Source: Gammaproteobacteria bacterium
GTDB taxonomy: Bacteria; Pseudomonadota; Gammaproteobacteria; SZUA-229
DNA length: 35,497 nucleotides
NCBI GenBank assembly: GCA_026195255.1
Contig: JAPHSS010000056.1
Span: forward strand, 1-35,497
Reading direction: 5' to 3'
Part shown: positions 18,069-25,319 of the stretch, in pieces
Numbering within the stretch: position 1 is the stretch's first letter
How the letters are laid out: every line of letters starts with the position of its first letter
Program-made: the position numbers and the translations under genes
Notes under the pieces: model-generated
Seen by the model: only the letters and a program-made list of their open reading frames with translations
The model's database searches: none
Told to the model about the DNA's origin: nothing

Positions 18069-19637
18069 TTGGAATTTAAAGACGTTAAACGTATAGACAA
18101 GGCAAACCTGAAAGGCCGTGGTGAATCATTACGCCTTGGTTTATCAATGATCTTTATTGTGGCCATTATGCTGGTTACCGGCACCGCAATAGGCGATGTT
18201 GAGAATGGATTTTTACTGGTTGCCGCCGCCATGATTGGTGGATACATGGCAATGAACATCGGTGCTAACGATGTAGCCAATAATGTTGGCCCCGCCGTGG
18301 GCTCACGCGCCCTTACCCTGACCGGTGCCATTGTTATTGCCGCCATATTTGAAGCGGCAGGCGCCTTAATCGCTGGTGGTGATGTTGTTAGCACCATCAA
18401 AAAAGGCATAATTGACCCGAGTTTAATTGCCGACTCAAGCACCTTTATTTACCTGATGATGGCAGCGCTTTTAGCTGGCGCATTATGGCTTAACCTGGCC
18501 ACAGCAGTTGGCGCACCGGTTTCAACAACTCATTCTATAGTCGGCGGTGTATTAGGCGCCGGCATTGCAGCGGGCGGTTTAGAAATAGCCAACTGGATGA
18601 AGGTGAGCCAGATAGTCGCCAGCTGGATAATCTCGCCAGCATTAGGCGGCCTGGTCGCCGCCCTCTTCCTCTACACCATAAAACGAACCATCACTTATAG
18701 ACCCGATATGATTAAGGCGGCCAAAAAGATGGTGCCGATACTGGTGGCTATTATGGCCTGGGCATTTTCAACCTACCTCATTTTAAAAGGTTTAAAGAAA
18801 CTGGTTAAAGTGGACTTTTTATCTGCGGCGGGCATAGGCATAGCGATTGCGCTTGCCATTTACTTTATTATTAAACCATTAATTTCCGCACAAGCTGATA
18901 ACCACAGCAATGACAAAGCCGGTGTTAATAAACTCTTCACCATCCCCTTAATATTTGCTGCGGCATTATTAAGTTTTGCACACGGTGCCAACGATGTAGC
19001 AAATGCGGTTGGCCCACTGGCGGCAATTAATGATGCAATTATGCAGGGCGGTGTCTCAACTAAAGCCGCTATACCCACCTGGGTAATGATGATCGGCGCA
19101 ATAGGCATCGCCCTGGGTCTGGCTTTATATGGCCCGAAACTGATTCGCACCGTGGGCTCTGAAATAACCGAATTAGATCAGATGCGTGCCTTTAGCATAG
19201 CAATGGCAGCCTCCATAACCGTTATTATCGCGAGCCAGTTAGGCTTGCCCGTAAGCTCAACACATATTGCAGTGGGTGGTGTATTTGGTGTTGGTTTCTT
19301 ACGCGAATATCTGAAAACCAGCCATTCAACCATTGTAGAAGAAATTAAAGTTCACCATGATGAACAGGACGAAGAAGTCATAGAAGGTTTTTTAAATGAC
19401 TTTAGAAAAGCCCCCCTGGCAGAAAAGAAATTAATGCTCAAACAACTGAAGAAACACTCAGCAAAAGCCGAGTTAACTAAAAAAGAACGCAAACAATTAC
19501 GTAAACTTTATAAACGCGAATTAGTTAAACGCTCTCAGTTAGTTAAAATAGCCGCAGCCTGGATAATTACCGTACCCGCAACCGGTTTAATGGCAGCGAT
19601 GATGTACTTCATGATTCGCGGCGTAATGCTTCCTTGA
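18069..19637 (+). CDS. pitA: PiT-family inorganic phosphate transporter
   Basis: 522 residues with about ten to eleven membrane segments. The two inverted PiT signatures are clear: GANDVANNVGPAVGSRALT near residue 63 and GANDVANAVGP near residue 307. A cytoplasmic, Lys/Glu-rich loop (about 425-490) precedes the last helix, as in longer PiT proteins. The start is TTG at 18069, preceded by GAGGT with an 8-bp spacing; no ATG occurs before the first helix, except after it. Carries phosphate as a metal-phosphate or with a cation. Confidence 0.9.
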   Translation: MEFKDVKRIDKANLKGRGESLRLGLSMIFIVAIMLVTGTAIGDVENGFLLVAAAMIGGYMAMNIGANDVANNVGPAVGSRALTLTGAIVIAAIFEAAGALIAGGDVVSTIKKGIIDPSLIADSSTFIYLMMAALLAGALWLNLATAVGAPVSTTHSIVGGVLGAGIAAGGLEIANWMKVSQIVASWIISPALGGLVAALFLYTIKRTITYRPDMIKAAKKMVPILVAIMAWAFSTYLILKGLKKLVKVDFLSAAGIGIAIALAIYFIIKPLISAQADNHSNDKAGVNKLFTIPLIFAAALLSFAHGANDVANAVGPLAAINDAIMQGGVSTKAAIPTWVMMIGAIGIALGLALYGPKLIRTVGSEITELDQMRAFSIAMAASITVIIASQLGLPVSSTHIAVGGVFGVGFLREYLKTSHSTIVEEIKVHHDEQDEEVIEGFLNDFRKAPLAEKKLMLKQLKKHSAKAELTKKERKQLRKLYKRELVKRSQLVKIAAAWIITVPATGLMAAMMYFMIRGVMLP

Positions 19638-19684
19638 GAAGATAGTCGTGAGTCGTTAGTCTTAAGTCGTTAGTCAAAATCAAA

Positions 19685-19717
19685 AGCGGGCTCTCCTCTG
19701 GAGAGTCCGTTTTTTTA
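19685..19717 (+). terminator. Intrinsic terminator after the phosphate transporter
   Basis: CGGGCTCTCC, loop TCT, GGAGAGTCCG (one internal mismatch), then T7. It follows a short run of AGTCGTTAGTC-like direct repeats (19646-19676) right after the stop codon. Confidence 0.8.
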
Positions 19718-19740
19718 TACCCGCGCGTTATATCACTCAA

Positions 19741-19858
19741 AAACAGCATCGACCTCGTCATTTTATTATCAAAAGCGAATAACTTACCCCGCTAAGGCAC
19801 ATCTCCATCGGGGAAAGACCGCCGATTTTTGGCGCTCTGTCCCCTTGATCCATGCCAC
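19741..19858 (+). repeat. 118-bp dispersed repeat, copy 1
   Basis: Aligned gaplessly with 20172-20289 at a constant offset of 431 bp. The best-conserved block is CTAAGGCACATCTCCATCGG plus GGAAAG. A small internal hairpin is CGCC (19820-19823) with GGCG (19831-19834). Short open frames across it look like the spurious proteins that such repeats generate in many gammaproteobacterial genomes. Confidence 0.75.
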
Positions 19859-19970
19859 CAAGAGCTGACAGAGTAGCGAGTCGACGCCGTAAAACTTTTG
19901 ATGGCATCAAAACAGGGGCAAGGCGCCCCATGTCGATTGAAAGTGGGCAGCGACCTTTCCCCGAGTTTAA

Positions 19971-20000
19971 CTCGTTCCCACGCTCCCGCGTGGGAATGCA
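19971..20000 (+). repeat. REP-like palindrome, copy 1
   Basis: TTCCCACGC (19975-19983), loop TCCC, GCGTGGGAA (19988-19996). The 30-mer matches 28 of 30 positions with the reverse complement of 20138-20167. This kind of CGTTCCCACGC hairpin is widely dispersed in gammaproteobacteria. Confidence 0.75.
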
Positions 20001-20137
20001 TACGGTTAGTCGTTTTCTATCTATCTTAAATTTGTTCACACGAATAGAAACACAGTAGTTTCTTTATGAAAGCTTTGTCTATAAGCATGGTATTTAATAC
20101 TCGATTGTAAATTAAGTGAAATACTGTCAGTTTTTTA

Positions 20138-20167
20138 TGCATTCCCACGCAGGAGCATGGGAACGAG
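20138..20167 (-). repeat. REP-like palindrome, copy 2 (inverted)
   Basis: Inverted copy of 19971-20000, 28 of 30 bases identical; stem with one mismatch. The inverted REP pair lies inside the pair of 118-bp direct repeats, giving the order direct repeat, REP, REP inverted, direct repeat. Confidence 0.75.
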
Positions 20168-20171
20168 ATGA

Positions 20172-20289
20172 AAACAGCACAGACTTCGTCATTTTATTGC
20201 CTAAAGTCAAAAGTTTACCCTGCTAAGGCACATCTCCATCGGGGAAAGGTCACCGTTTTCTGGTGCCCTGTCCCCTTAACCCAACCCAC
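20172..20289 (+). repeat. 118-bp dispersed repeat, copy 2
   Basis: Second copy of 19741-19858. Its internal hairpin is CACC (20251-20254) with GGTG (20262-20265): the G-C pair of copy 1 is replaced by A-T on both sides, a compensatory change that suggests the hairpin is functional. Confidence 0.75.
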
Positions 20290-20350
20290 TAAAAGATGTT
20301 CGGCGTAGTAACCCAGTCCTGTAAAGTATCGAAAAGCCAAAAGCAAAAGA

Positions 20351-20380
20351 AAACGCGAATCAACGCTAATAAACGCAAAT
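20351..20380 (-). repeat. Dispersed 10-bp-period repeat, copy 2
   Basis: AAACGCGAAT, CAACGCTAAT, AAACGCAAAT: the reverse complement of the repeat at 11021-11050 with the same 10-bp period. The rest of 20290-20550 shows no gene. Confidence 0.6.
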
Positions 20381-20554
20381 ATTAATCTATAACCACAGCC
20401 CAAAACTGATCAAACCATAACCACCACATATAGTGCCCACACCAACCAGCCGACACAACAAACTACCGTTTATCGAGAATTCAAATTATTTTTCAAACGC
20501 CTCAAAAACCCTGTAATGCTTACTGTATCTGGCTCTGCCAGACTTTATACAAAT

Positions 20555-20574
20555 TTACCCACAACTTATCCCCA
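20555..20574 (+). promoter_or_regulatory. Two DnaA-box-like sites upstream of nrdJ
   Basis: TTACCCACA (20555-20563) and TTATCCCCA (20566-20574) each differ from the DnaA box TTATCCACA by one base and are 11 bp apart. E. coli nrdAB is DnaA-regulated; here it is only suggestive. Confidence 0.25.
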
Positions 20575-20594
20575 TTCAAAAACAAATTCTCCAT

Positions 20595-20647
20595 TTGAAA
20601 CCACTACATCTTGTGGTATTTTATACAAATACCACAACATAAGCATA
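20595..20647 (+). promoter_or_regulatory. nrdJ promoter region with tandem NrdR-like boxes
   Basis: CCACTACATCTTGTGG (20601-20616) fits the NrdR box pattern aCaCwAtATaTwGtgt well. A second, half-conserved box CCACAACATAAGCATA starts exactly 31 bp later (20632-20647), the helical phasing typical of NrdR pairs. TTGAAA (20595-20600) and TATTTT (20617-20622) could be -35 and -10 with the first box between them, which would allow repression. The same bases also form an inverted repeat TTGTGGTATTT / AAATACCACAA (20611-20637). Confidence 0.6.
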
Positions 20648-20766
20648 ATGACTTGCTAATACACTTATCATTATGCGAGTGAAAAACCACCCCCCAGGGA
20701 CGTGTTTTTTGCTCACTGACAACGAATTTGATTGACTAGAAAGATAAAATAATAAGGATTAAATGA

Positions 20767-22920
20767 ATGAGCGCACCGCAACTGCAGGCTGTACCAAACA
20801 ATATCAACGAAGTTCCTTATCAAGCAGCATCCCTGGATATCTGGGACACCAAATATAGACTAAAAACCAAAGAAGGCGAAGCCGTAGATAACGACGTTGA
20901 TGGCAGCTTCGAACGTGTAGCAAAAGCCCTTTCTGATGTAGAAACCACTGATGAGTTAAAAGCCAGGTGGCATGAGAAGTTTTTATGGGCCCTGCGCCAT
21001 GGTGCCATACCTGCCGGGCGTATTATTTCTAATGCGGGCGCTCAGGAGCACAAACCCGCAACTTCAACCATTAACTGCACCGTGTCTGGCATTATCGAAG
21101 ACTCTATGGACGGCATACTGGAAAAAGTCCACGAAGCCGGCCTCACCCTTAAAGCCGGTTGTGGCATTGGTTATGAGTACTCTACCCTGCGCCCTAAAGG
21201 GGGTTATGTTTCAGGTGCCGGTGCTTACACATCCGGGCCTTTGTCGTTTATGGATATCTACGACAAAATGTGTTTCACCGTATCCTCTGCAGGTGGTCGT
21301 CGTGGCGCACAGATGGCAACCTTTGATGTTGGCCATCCCGATGTATTTGATTTCATAAAAGCCAAACGTGAAGACGGCCGTTTACGTCAGTTCAACCTGT
21401 CATTATTAATCACCGTTGATTTTGTAGAAGCCGTAAAAAATGACGGTGAGTGGCCACTGGCGTTTCCGGTTACTTCAAAAGAATGCGCACAAGATGGCAT
21501 GGACCTCACAGACGCCAGTAAATACATCTGGCGCGAATGGCCTGTTAAAGGTGATTACGTCACCAATGACACCGGTTTAACCGCCTGCAAAATTACCCGC
21601 GTTGTGCCAGCCCGTCGTTTATGGGATAGCATAATGGCCTCTACATACGACTATGCAGAGCCGGGTTTTATTCTTATAGATAAAGTAAACGAAATGAACA
21701 ACAACTGGTTCTGCGAAAACATTCGTGCAACCAACCCCTGTGGTGAACAACCATTACCGCCTTACGGTAGCTGCCTGTTAGGCTCAGTTAACCTGACTCG
21801 TTTTGTTAAAGACCCGTTCACTAAAAAAGCTAAATTCGACTGGGATTCTTATAAAGAAACCGTGAGCATTTTTACACGTATGTTAGATAACGTAGTAGAA
21901 ATTAACGGCCTGCCACTGCCACAGCAACGTGATGAAATTGAAAGCAAACGTCGTCACGGTATGGGTTATTTAGGTTTAGGTTCTACCCTCACTATGATGG
22001 GTGTGAAATACGGTTCTGATGAGTCTTTAAGCTTCACAGAAAAAGTCACCAAAGAAATGGCCATGCAAGGCTGGCAAACCGGTTTGGAACTGGCAAAAGA
22101 AAAAGGCCCGGCACCTATTATGGAGCAGGAATTCGACGTTACCGCTGCCATGTTATACAAACGCCCTGAAATGATTGTTGACGGTTACAAAACCGGCGAC
22201 AAGGTTAAAGGCAAAGTATTACACACAAAATACAGCCGTTATATGCAACGTGTTGGCACTGAAAACCCGGCGCTAACAGCCGAGCTGGCAGAAGTTGGTT
22301 GCCGATTTACACACCATAGTTCAATTGCACCTACCGGCACTATTTCATTATCACTGGCTAACAATGCCAGTAACGGTATTGAACCCAGTTTTGCACATCA
22401 CTATTCACGTAACGTGATTCGTGAAGGTAAAAAATCAAAAGAAAAAGTAGATGTTTTCTCATTTGAGTTATTAGCTTACCGCGCCATGATTAACCCCAAA
22501 GCCATGCCGTTTAGTGAAAACGAAGAAGAGAAATTACCTGATTACTTTATTTCCTCTGAAGATGTAAACCCAAAACAGCATGTAGATATTCAGGCAGCGG
22601 CGCAGTTATGGATAGATTCATCTATTTCAAAAACCGCAAACGTGCCAACAGACTACCCGTTTGAAGATTTTAAAAATATCTACGAATACGCATACGATAA
22701 AGGTTTAAAAGGCTGCACCACATTCCGCTTTAATCCGGAAGTTTTCCAGGGTGTATTAGTTAAAGAATCTGATTTAGAAAACACCACTTACCAGTTTACA
22801 CTGGAAGACGGTTCAACCCTCGAACTAAAAGGTAACGAAGAAATAGATTATGACGGTGAGACCCACTCAGCCGCGAATTTATTCGATGCTTTAAAAGAAG
22901 GTTACTATGGTAAATTTTAA
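20767..22920 (+). CDS. nrdJ: Adenosylcobalamin-dependent (class II) ribonucleotide reductase, large part NrdJa
   Basis: 717 residues. Reduces ribonucleotides to deoxyribonucleotides with B12, without oxygen dependence. Visible: PAGRIISNAGA, STINCTVSG with the first redox cysteine, EAGLTLKAGCGIGYEYSTLRP, FNLSLLIT, the active-site block ATNPCGEQPLPPYGSCLLGS with radical-site Cys and N/E residues, and APTGTISLS phosphate loop. It stops before the redox C-terminal tail, which is encoded by the next gene, as in split NrdJa/NrdJb enzymes of Pseudomonas. AAGGAT lies 8 bp before the ATG. NrdR-like boxes lie upstream; no cobalamin riboswitch was seen. Confidence 0.93.
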   Translation: MSAPQLQAVPNNINEVPYQAASLDIWDTKYRLKTKEGEAVDNDVDGSFERVAKALSDVETTDELKARWHEKFLWALRHGAIPAGRIISNAGAQEHKPATSTINCTVSGIIEDSMDGILEKVHEAGLTLKAGCGIGYEYSTLRPKGGYVSGAGAYTSGPLSFMDIYDKMCFTVSSAGGRRGAQMATFDVGHPDVFDFIKAKREDGRLRQFNLSLLITVDFVEAVKNDGEWPLAFPVTSKECAQDGMDLTDASKYIWREWPVKGDYVTNDTGLTACKITRVVPARRLWDSIMASTYDYAEPGFILIDKVNEMNNNWFCENIRATNPCGEQPLPPYGSCLLGSVNLTRFVKDPFTKKAKFDWDSYKETVSIFTRMLDNVVEINGLPLPQQRDEIESKRRHGMGYLGLGSTLTMMGVKYGSDESLSFTEKVTKEMAMQGWQTGLELAKEKGPAPIMEQEFDVTAAMLYKRPEMIVDGYKTGDKVKGKVLHTKYSRYMQRVGTENPALTAELAEVGCRFTHHSSIAPTGTISLSLANNASNGIEPSFAHHYSRNVIREGKKSKEKVDVFSFELLAYRAMINPKAMPFSENEEEKLPDYFISSEDVNPKQHVDIQAAAQLWIDSSISKTANVPTDYPFEDFKNIYEYAYDKGLKGCTTFRFNPEVFQGVLVKESDLENTTYQFTLEDGSTLELKGNEEIDYDGETHSAANLFDALKEGYYGKF

Positions 22921-22948
22921 AGCAGCAAATTCTAAATCTTAAAAACAC

Positions 22949-23097
22949 TTTGCCACGGAGGCACAGAGTACACGGAGTTTTTAAATAATTATAAGCCCAT
23001 TATAAATATAAACAGGCTTAATGAATAAAGGTACAGAAAGCAGTTAACACAGATTTTTAATTCAACACCTCTGTAAGCTCTGCGCCTCTGTAGCAAA
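22949..23097. repeat. 149-bp MITE-like inverted-repeat element between nrdJa and nrdJb
   Basis: Terminal arms 22949-22977 and 23069-23097 (reverse complement) match at 22 of 29 positions without gaps: TTTGCCACGGAGGCACAGAG against TTTGCTACAGAGGCGCAGAG. The arms are themselves 9-bp-periodic (CACGGAGG, CACAGAGTA, CACGGAG). The AT-rich centre has a small AAGCC/GGCTT hairpin and no reading frame. It accounts for most of the 211 bp between nrdJa and the preferred nrdJb start. Confidence 0.75.
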
Positions 23098-23131
23098 TTA
23101 AAATATGAACACTGAAAAACAGGACAAGCCA

Positions 23132-23833
23132 ATGGCCACAAAAATCGACAAAAAAATAGTCGCATTCAAAGTTGTCAAAGAAGAAGACGAAGTTAACGAA
23201 GTAGCCGCAGTGCCCGTAGTACCCGAACGTGAAATCATGCATGAAAATGTAGAACGCCCGGACATGTTACTCGGCTCTACCTACAAAATTAAAACCCCGT
23301 TATCAGAACACGCATTATATGTAACCATAAACGACGTGATTCTAAACCAGGACACCGACCACGAAGCCCGCCAGCCGTATGAGATTTTCATAAACTCAAA
23401 AAGCATGGACCAGTTTCAATGGGTGGTTGCACTTACGCGGGTTATCTCAGCGGTATTCAGAAAAGGCGGCGATGTCTGCTTCCTGGTAGAAGAACTAAAA
23501 GCGGTATTCGACCCACAGGGCGGTTACTTCAAAAAAGGCGGCAAGTTTATGCCTTCATTAGTGGCTGAAATTGGTGAATCAATAGAATCACACATGAAAA
23601 TGATCGGCATGATAAAAGACGATGGCATCAGTGATCACCAGCAACAGATCATGAATGAAAAACGCGCTGCTTTTGAACAGAAACACAGTATTGCAGAACA
23701 AAGTTGTGATGACGACAGCGCCACCAGCTTCCCCGTCGGTTCACAATTGTGTAAGAAGTGTAATACCAAAGCCAGTATTTTGATGGATGGTTGTATGACC
23801 TGTTTGAATTGTGGTGATAGTAAGTGTGGGTAA
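23132..23833 (+). CDS. nrdJb: Class II ribonucleotide reductase C-terminal subunit NrdJb
   Basis: 233 residues from the preferred start. The DMLLGSTYKIKTPLSEHALYVTIND block and FINSKSMDQFQWVVALTRVISAVFRKGG match the C-terminal part of fused NrdJ proteins. The end carries CKKCNTKASILMDGCMTCLNC with further Cys, the redox/zinc tail that re-reduces the active site. An ATG at 23105 has no Shine-Dalgarno and abuts the inserted element; the ATG at 23132 has AGGA 7 bp upstream and gives MATKIDKKIV, so I prefer it. Must act with NrdJa. Confidence 0.9.
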   Translation: MATKIDKKIVAFKVVKEEDEVNEVAAVPVVPEREIMHENVERPDMLLGSTYKIKTPLSEHALYVTINDVILNQDTDHEARQPYEIFINSKSMDQFQWVVALTRVISAVFRKGGDVCFLVEELKAVFDPQGGYFKKGGKFMPSLVAEIGESIESHMKMIGMIKDDGISDHQQQIMNEKRAAFEQKHSIAEQSCDDDSATSFPVGSQLCKKCNTKASILMDGCMTCLNCGDSKCG

Positions 23834-23847
23834 ACTAAGAAAACTGA

Positions 23848-23874
23848 AAGCCGGTTCATAACCGGCTTTTTTAT
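23848..23874 (+). terminator. Intrinsic terminator after nrdJb
   Basis: AAGCCGGTT (23848-23856), loop CAT, AACCGGCTT (23860-23868) followed by T-rich sequence. It closes the nrdJab unit. Confidence 0.88.
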
Positions 23875-23975
23875 ACCCAAGGATGGGCGGTATCTTACCC
23901 AGTTTGATGAGATTGGGCAGGTGCAATTTTTAACGGTAATAAATAATAAAAACTAGCGCAAAGGAGCAGCAAAAA

Positions 23976-24209
23976 ATGACAAAACACGAACAGAAAACCT
24001 GCCCTCACTGTAAAAGTTATTTCGAATGTAAATCTGGCGATATTTTAAACTGCCAGTGTGAAACTATTATTCTTACTCAGGAGCATAGAGACTTTATTGC
24101 TAGTCGGTATGATGACTGTTTGTGTGCTGGTTGTTTGAGGACTATCCGTAGTGAGTTGAATGTTAGTGAGTTTAATGAGCAGATGCAGATGTTGGTTGTT
24201 GGTAAGTGA
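23976..24209 (+). CDS. Small cysteine-rich CWC-family protein
   Basis: 77 residues. Pattern CPHCKSYFECKSG...CQCETI...YDDCLCAGCL corresponds to the Cys-rich CWC family, with CQC in place of the signature CWC. Eight cysteines make metal binding likely; function of the family is unknown. AAGGAG lies 11 bp before the ATG. It directly follows the nrdJb terminator, so it has its own promoter. Confidence 0.8.
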   Translation: MTKHEQKTCPHCKSYFECKSGDILNCQCETIILTQEHRDFIASRYDDCLCAGCLRTIRSELNVSEFNEQMQMLVVGK

Positions 24210-24267
24210 TGAGGTGATTTGGTAGTGCTCGTAGAGAGTACTTGATACGTTATATGGAGATTTGGAC

Positions 24268-24630
24268 ATGGAAGTTAGAAAAAAACTTAAACCAGGCGCC
24301 CATGGAACAAAGCGCCTGCAAAGGATATATGGAGATGACCTGATTTGTGTGAGATATCGATACGACGAGGAAAAAAGCACGCGCTACACGACCGTAGAGC
24401 TCATTGTAGACAAACAGCCTTATGCAAAAGGGTTTTTAATCAAAAAATACGATTCACCCTATCCTGACGATTATTATTCACCCTTACTGAATGTCAAAAT
24501 TTCATATCAGGATTTAGAGATGCGAATGAAAGTTAAAAATGCAGGTGGTATATGGGATGCGGAAAATAAATACTGGAAGTTAGATAGACATCAGGTTAAG
24601 AATCTTGGGCTTGAAAAATGCGTGGTTTAG
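24268..24630 (+). CDS. Hypothetical protein, often seen next to mobile elements
   Basis: 120 residues from ATG 24268, chosen because GGAG lies 8 bp upstream; the in-frame TTG at 24262 has no such site. Sequence starts KKLKPGAHGTKRLQRIYGDDL and ends KNAGGIWDAENKYWKLDRHQ. This pattern (CVRYRYDEE, then VKNAGGxW at the end) is familiar from uncharacterised proteins in accessory DNA, but I do not know a function. No signal peptide or membrane segment. Confidence 0.7.
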   Translation: MEVRKKLKPGAHGTKRLQRIYGDDLICVRYRYDEEKSTRYTTVELIVDKQPYAKGFLIKKYDSPYPDDYYSPLLNVKISYQDLEMRMKVKNAGGIWDAENKYWKLDRHQVKNLGLEKCVV

Positions 24631-24636
24631 ATAGCC

Positions 24637-24714
24637 ATATGTGGCAATTTATGACTATATATGGCAAGTTATGCCTAATAATGGCAATAATTCCTAATAC
24701 TGGGAATTCTAGAT
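24637..24714 (+). repeat. Four iteron-like 20-bp direct repeats
   Basis: The hexamer TGGCAA recurs at 24642, 24662 and 24682, and as TGGGAA at 24701. Flanking bases are also similar (ATRTGGCAAKTTATGMC type). The set ends just before the left boundary of cassette A at 24723/24724. No function assigned. Confidence 0.6.
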
Positions 24715-24723
24715 ACTTAACTG

Positions 24724-25121
24724 TTAGGTGGTAAAAATAATGGCATTTGACATGTATCTCGATAATCGTCGAGAAAAGATTGATTACCACGAAGAGGGGA
24801 TTTTCAATTTAATTGAAGATAACGAAGATTTCCCTAAATTAAATTATATTTGGAGAGAGTTCTATGACTCTCCAAAAATTACACCTGAAACAGCAAACGA
24901 GTTGGTTCACGAGTTACTTGCTTTAAATGAATTGGTAGCTAAAAACAAAAAATATGGGCACTTCGAGTCAATTATAAAAAGGCTAGTTCCTTTCTTTAGT
25001 GCAGCCTATCGAGGTGGTAAAACTATTGAGTGTGCGGGGGATTGAACTTCGGTGGAAATAAATCACCTAACGAATAAGGATAGATCGTGAGAGCGAAGCG
25101 ATCCACGATCTTATCCGGTTG
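24724..25121 (+). mobile_element. Integron-type gene cassette A
   Basis: Left boundary G/TTAGGT (G at 24723), right boundary G/TTGAAC (G at 25121). One gene in the usual orientation, close to the 5' end, with the attC at the 3' end. The R'' box ACCTAAC is the perfect 7-base complement of GTTAGGT, the expected relation for an inserted cassette. No attC of a preceding cassette and no integrase are seen on the left, so the array looks like a CALIN (attC cluster lacking an integrase) or a remnant. Confidence 0.7.
24740..25045 (+). CDS. Cassette A protein, unknown function
   Basis: 101 residues from ATG 24740 (AGGTGG 8 bp upstream; the GTG at 24728 overlaps that site and is less likely). Soluble, acidic, alpha-helical by composition: FDMYLDNRREKIDYHEEGIF, WREFYDSPKITPETANELVH, KRLVPFFSAAYRGGKTIECA. 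I do not recognise a family. Its position as the only gene of a short cassette with a 15-bp leader is typical of integron cassette genes. Confidence 0.75.
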   Translation: MAFDMYLDNRREKIDYHEEGIFNLIEDNEDFPKLNYIWREFYDSPKITPETANELVHELLALNELVAKNKKYGHFESIIKRLVPFFSAAYRGGKTIECAGD

Positions 25122-25127
25122 TTGAAC
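25065..25127 (+). other. attC recombination site of cassette A
   Basis: R'' ACCTAAC (25065-25071), left arm GGATAGATCGTG (25078-25089), right arm CACGATCTTATCC (25104-25116) pairing with one bulged base, then R' GTTGAAC (25121-25127) which fits GTTRRRY. 63 bp, within the attC range. Crossover expected between G25121 and T25122. Confidence 0.7.
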
Positions 25128-25185
25128 AAGCCCAACTTTCAGCACTTCTTATAAGCAAATATCTATTTTATTTTAACTCTATTGC

Positions 25186-25211
25186 GAGCCCTTTTTTTAA
25201 GGGCTCTTTTT
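25186..25211. terminator. Hairpin with T-tract near the origin end of the IS91-type element
   Basis: GAGCCCTT (25186-25193), loop TTTTT, AAGGGCTC (25199-25206), then T5 on the plus strand. It could terminate rightward transcription from cassette A or be the sub-terminal hairpin of an IS91 oriIS end. The 25046-25319 gap otherwise holds only the attC site. Confidence 0.6.
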
Positions 25212-25319
25212 GACAGGCGTACGGTGTCGGCTGTGTTTCACAGCTTTTTAAAAAACTCAATTCATATGTGTGCTTATCTCCTGCTTTTATTTTATGTTTT
25301 GTTTTTAGTACGCCTCACG

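Noticed and set aside
19758-20403. Several short open frames (60-93 codons) on both strands
   Set aside because: They lie wholly within dispersed repeats, overlap each other and have no ribosome binding site; they look like the spurious proteins produced by such repeats.
20400-20766. Cobalamin riboswitch upstream of the B12-dependent reductase
   Set aside because: No B12-box (GCCACTG) or plausible fold seen; NrdR-like boxes explain the region better.
24631-24729. attC site of a cassette preceding cassette A
   Set aside because: The R' box GTTAGGT is present, but no R'' box at a proper distance; ACTTAAC lies only one base from R'. Left as an iteron region or possible divergent attI.
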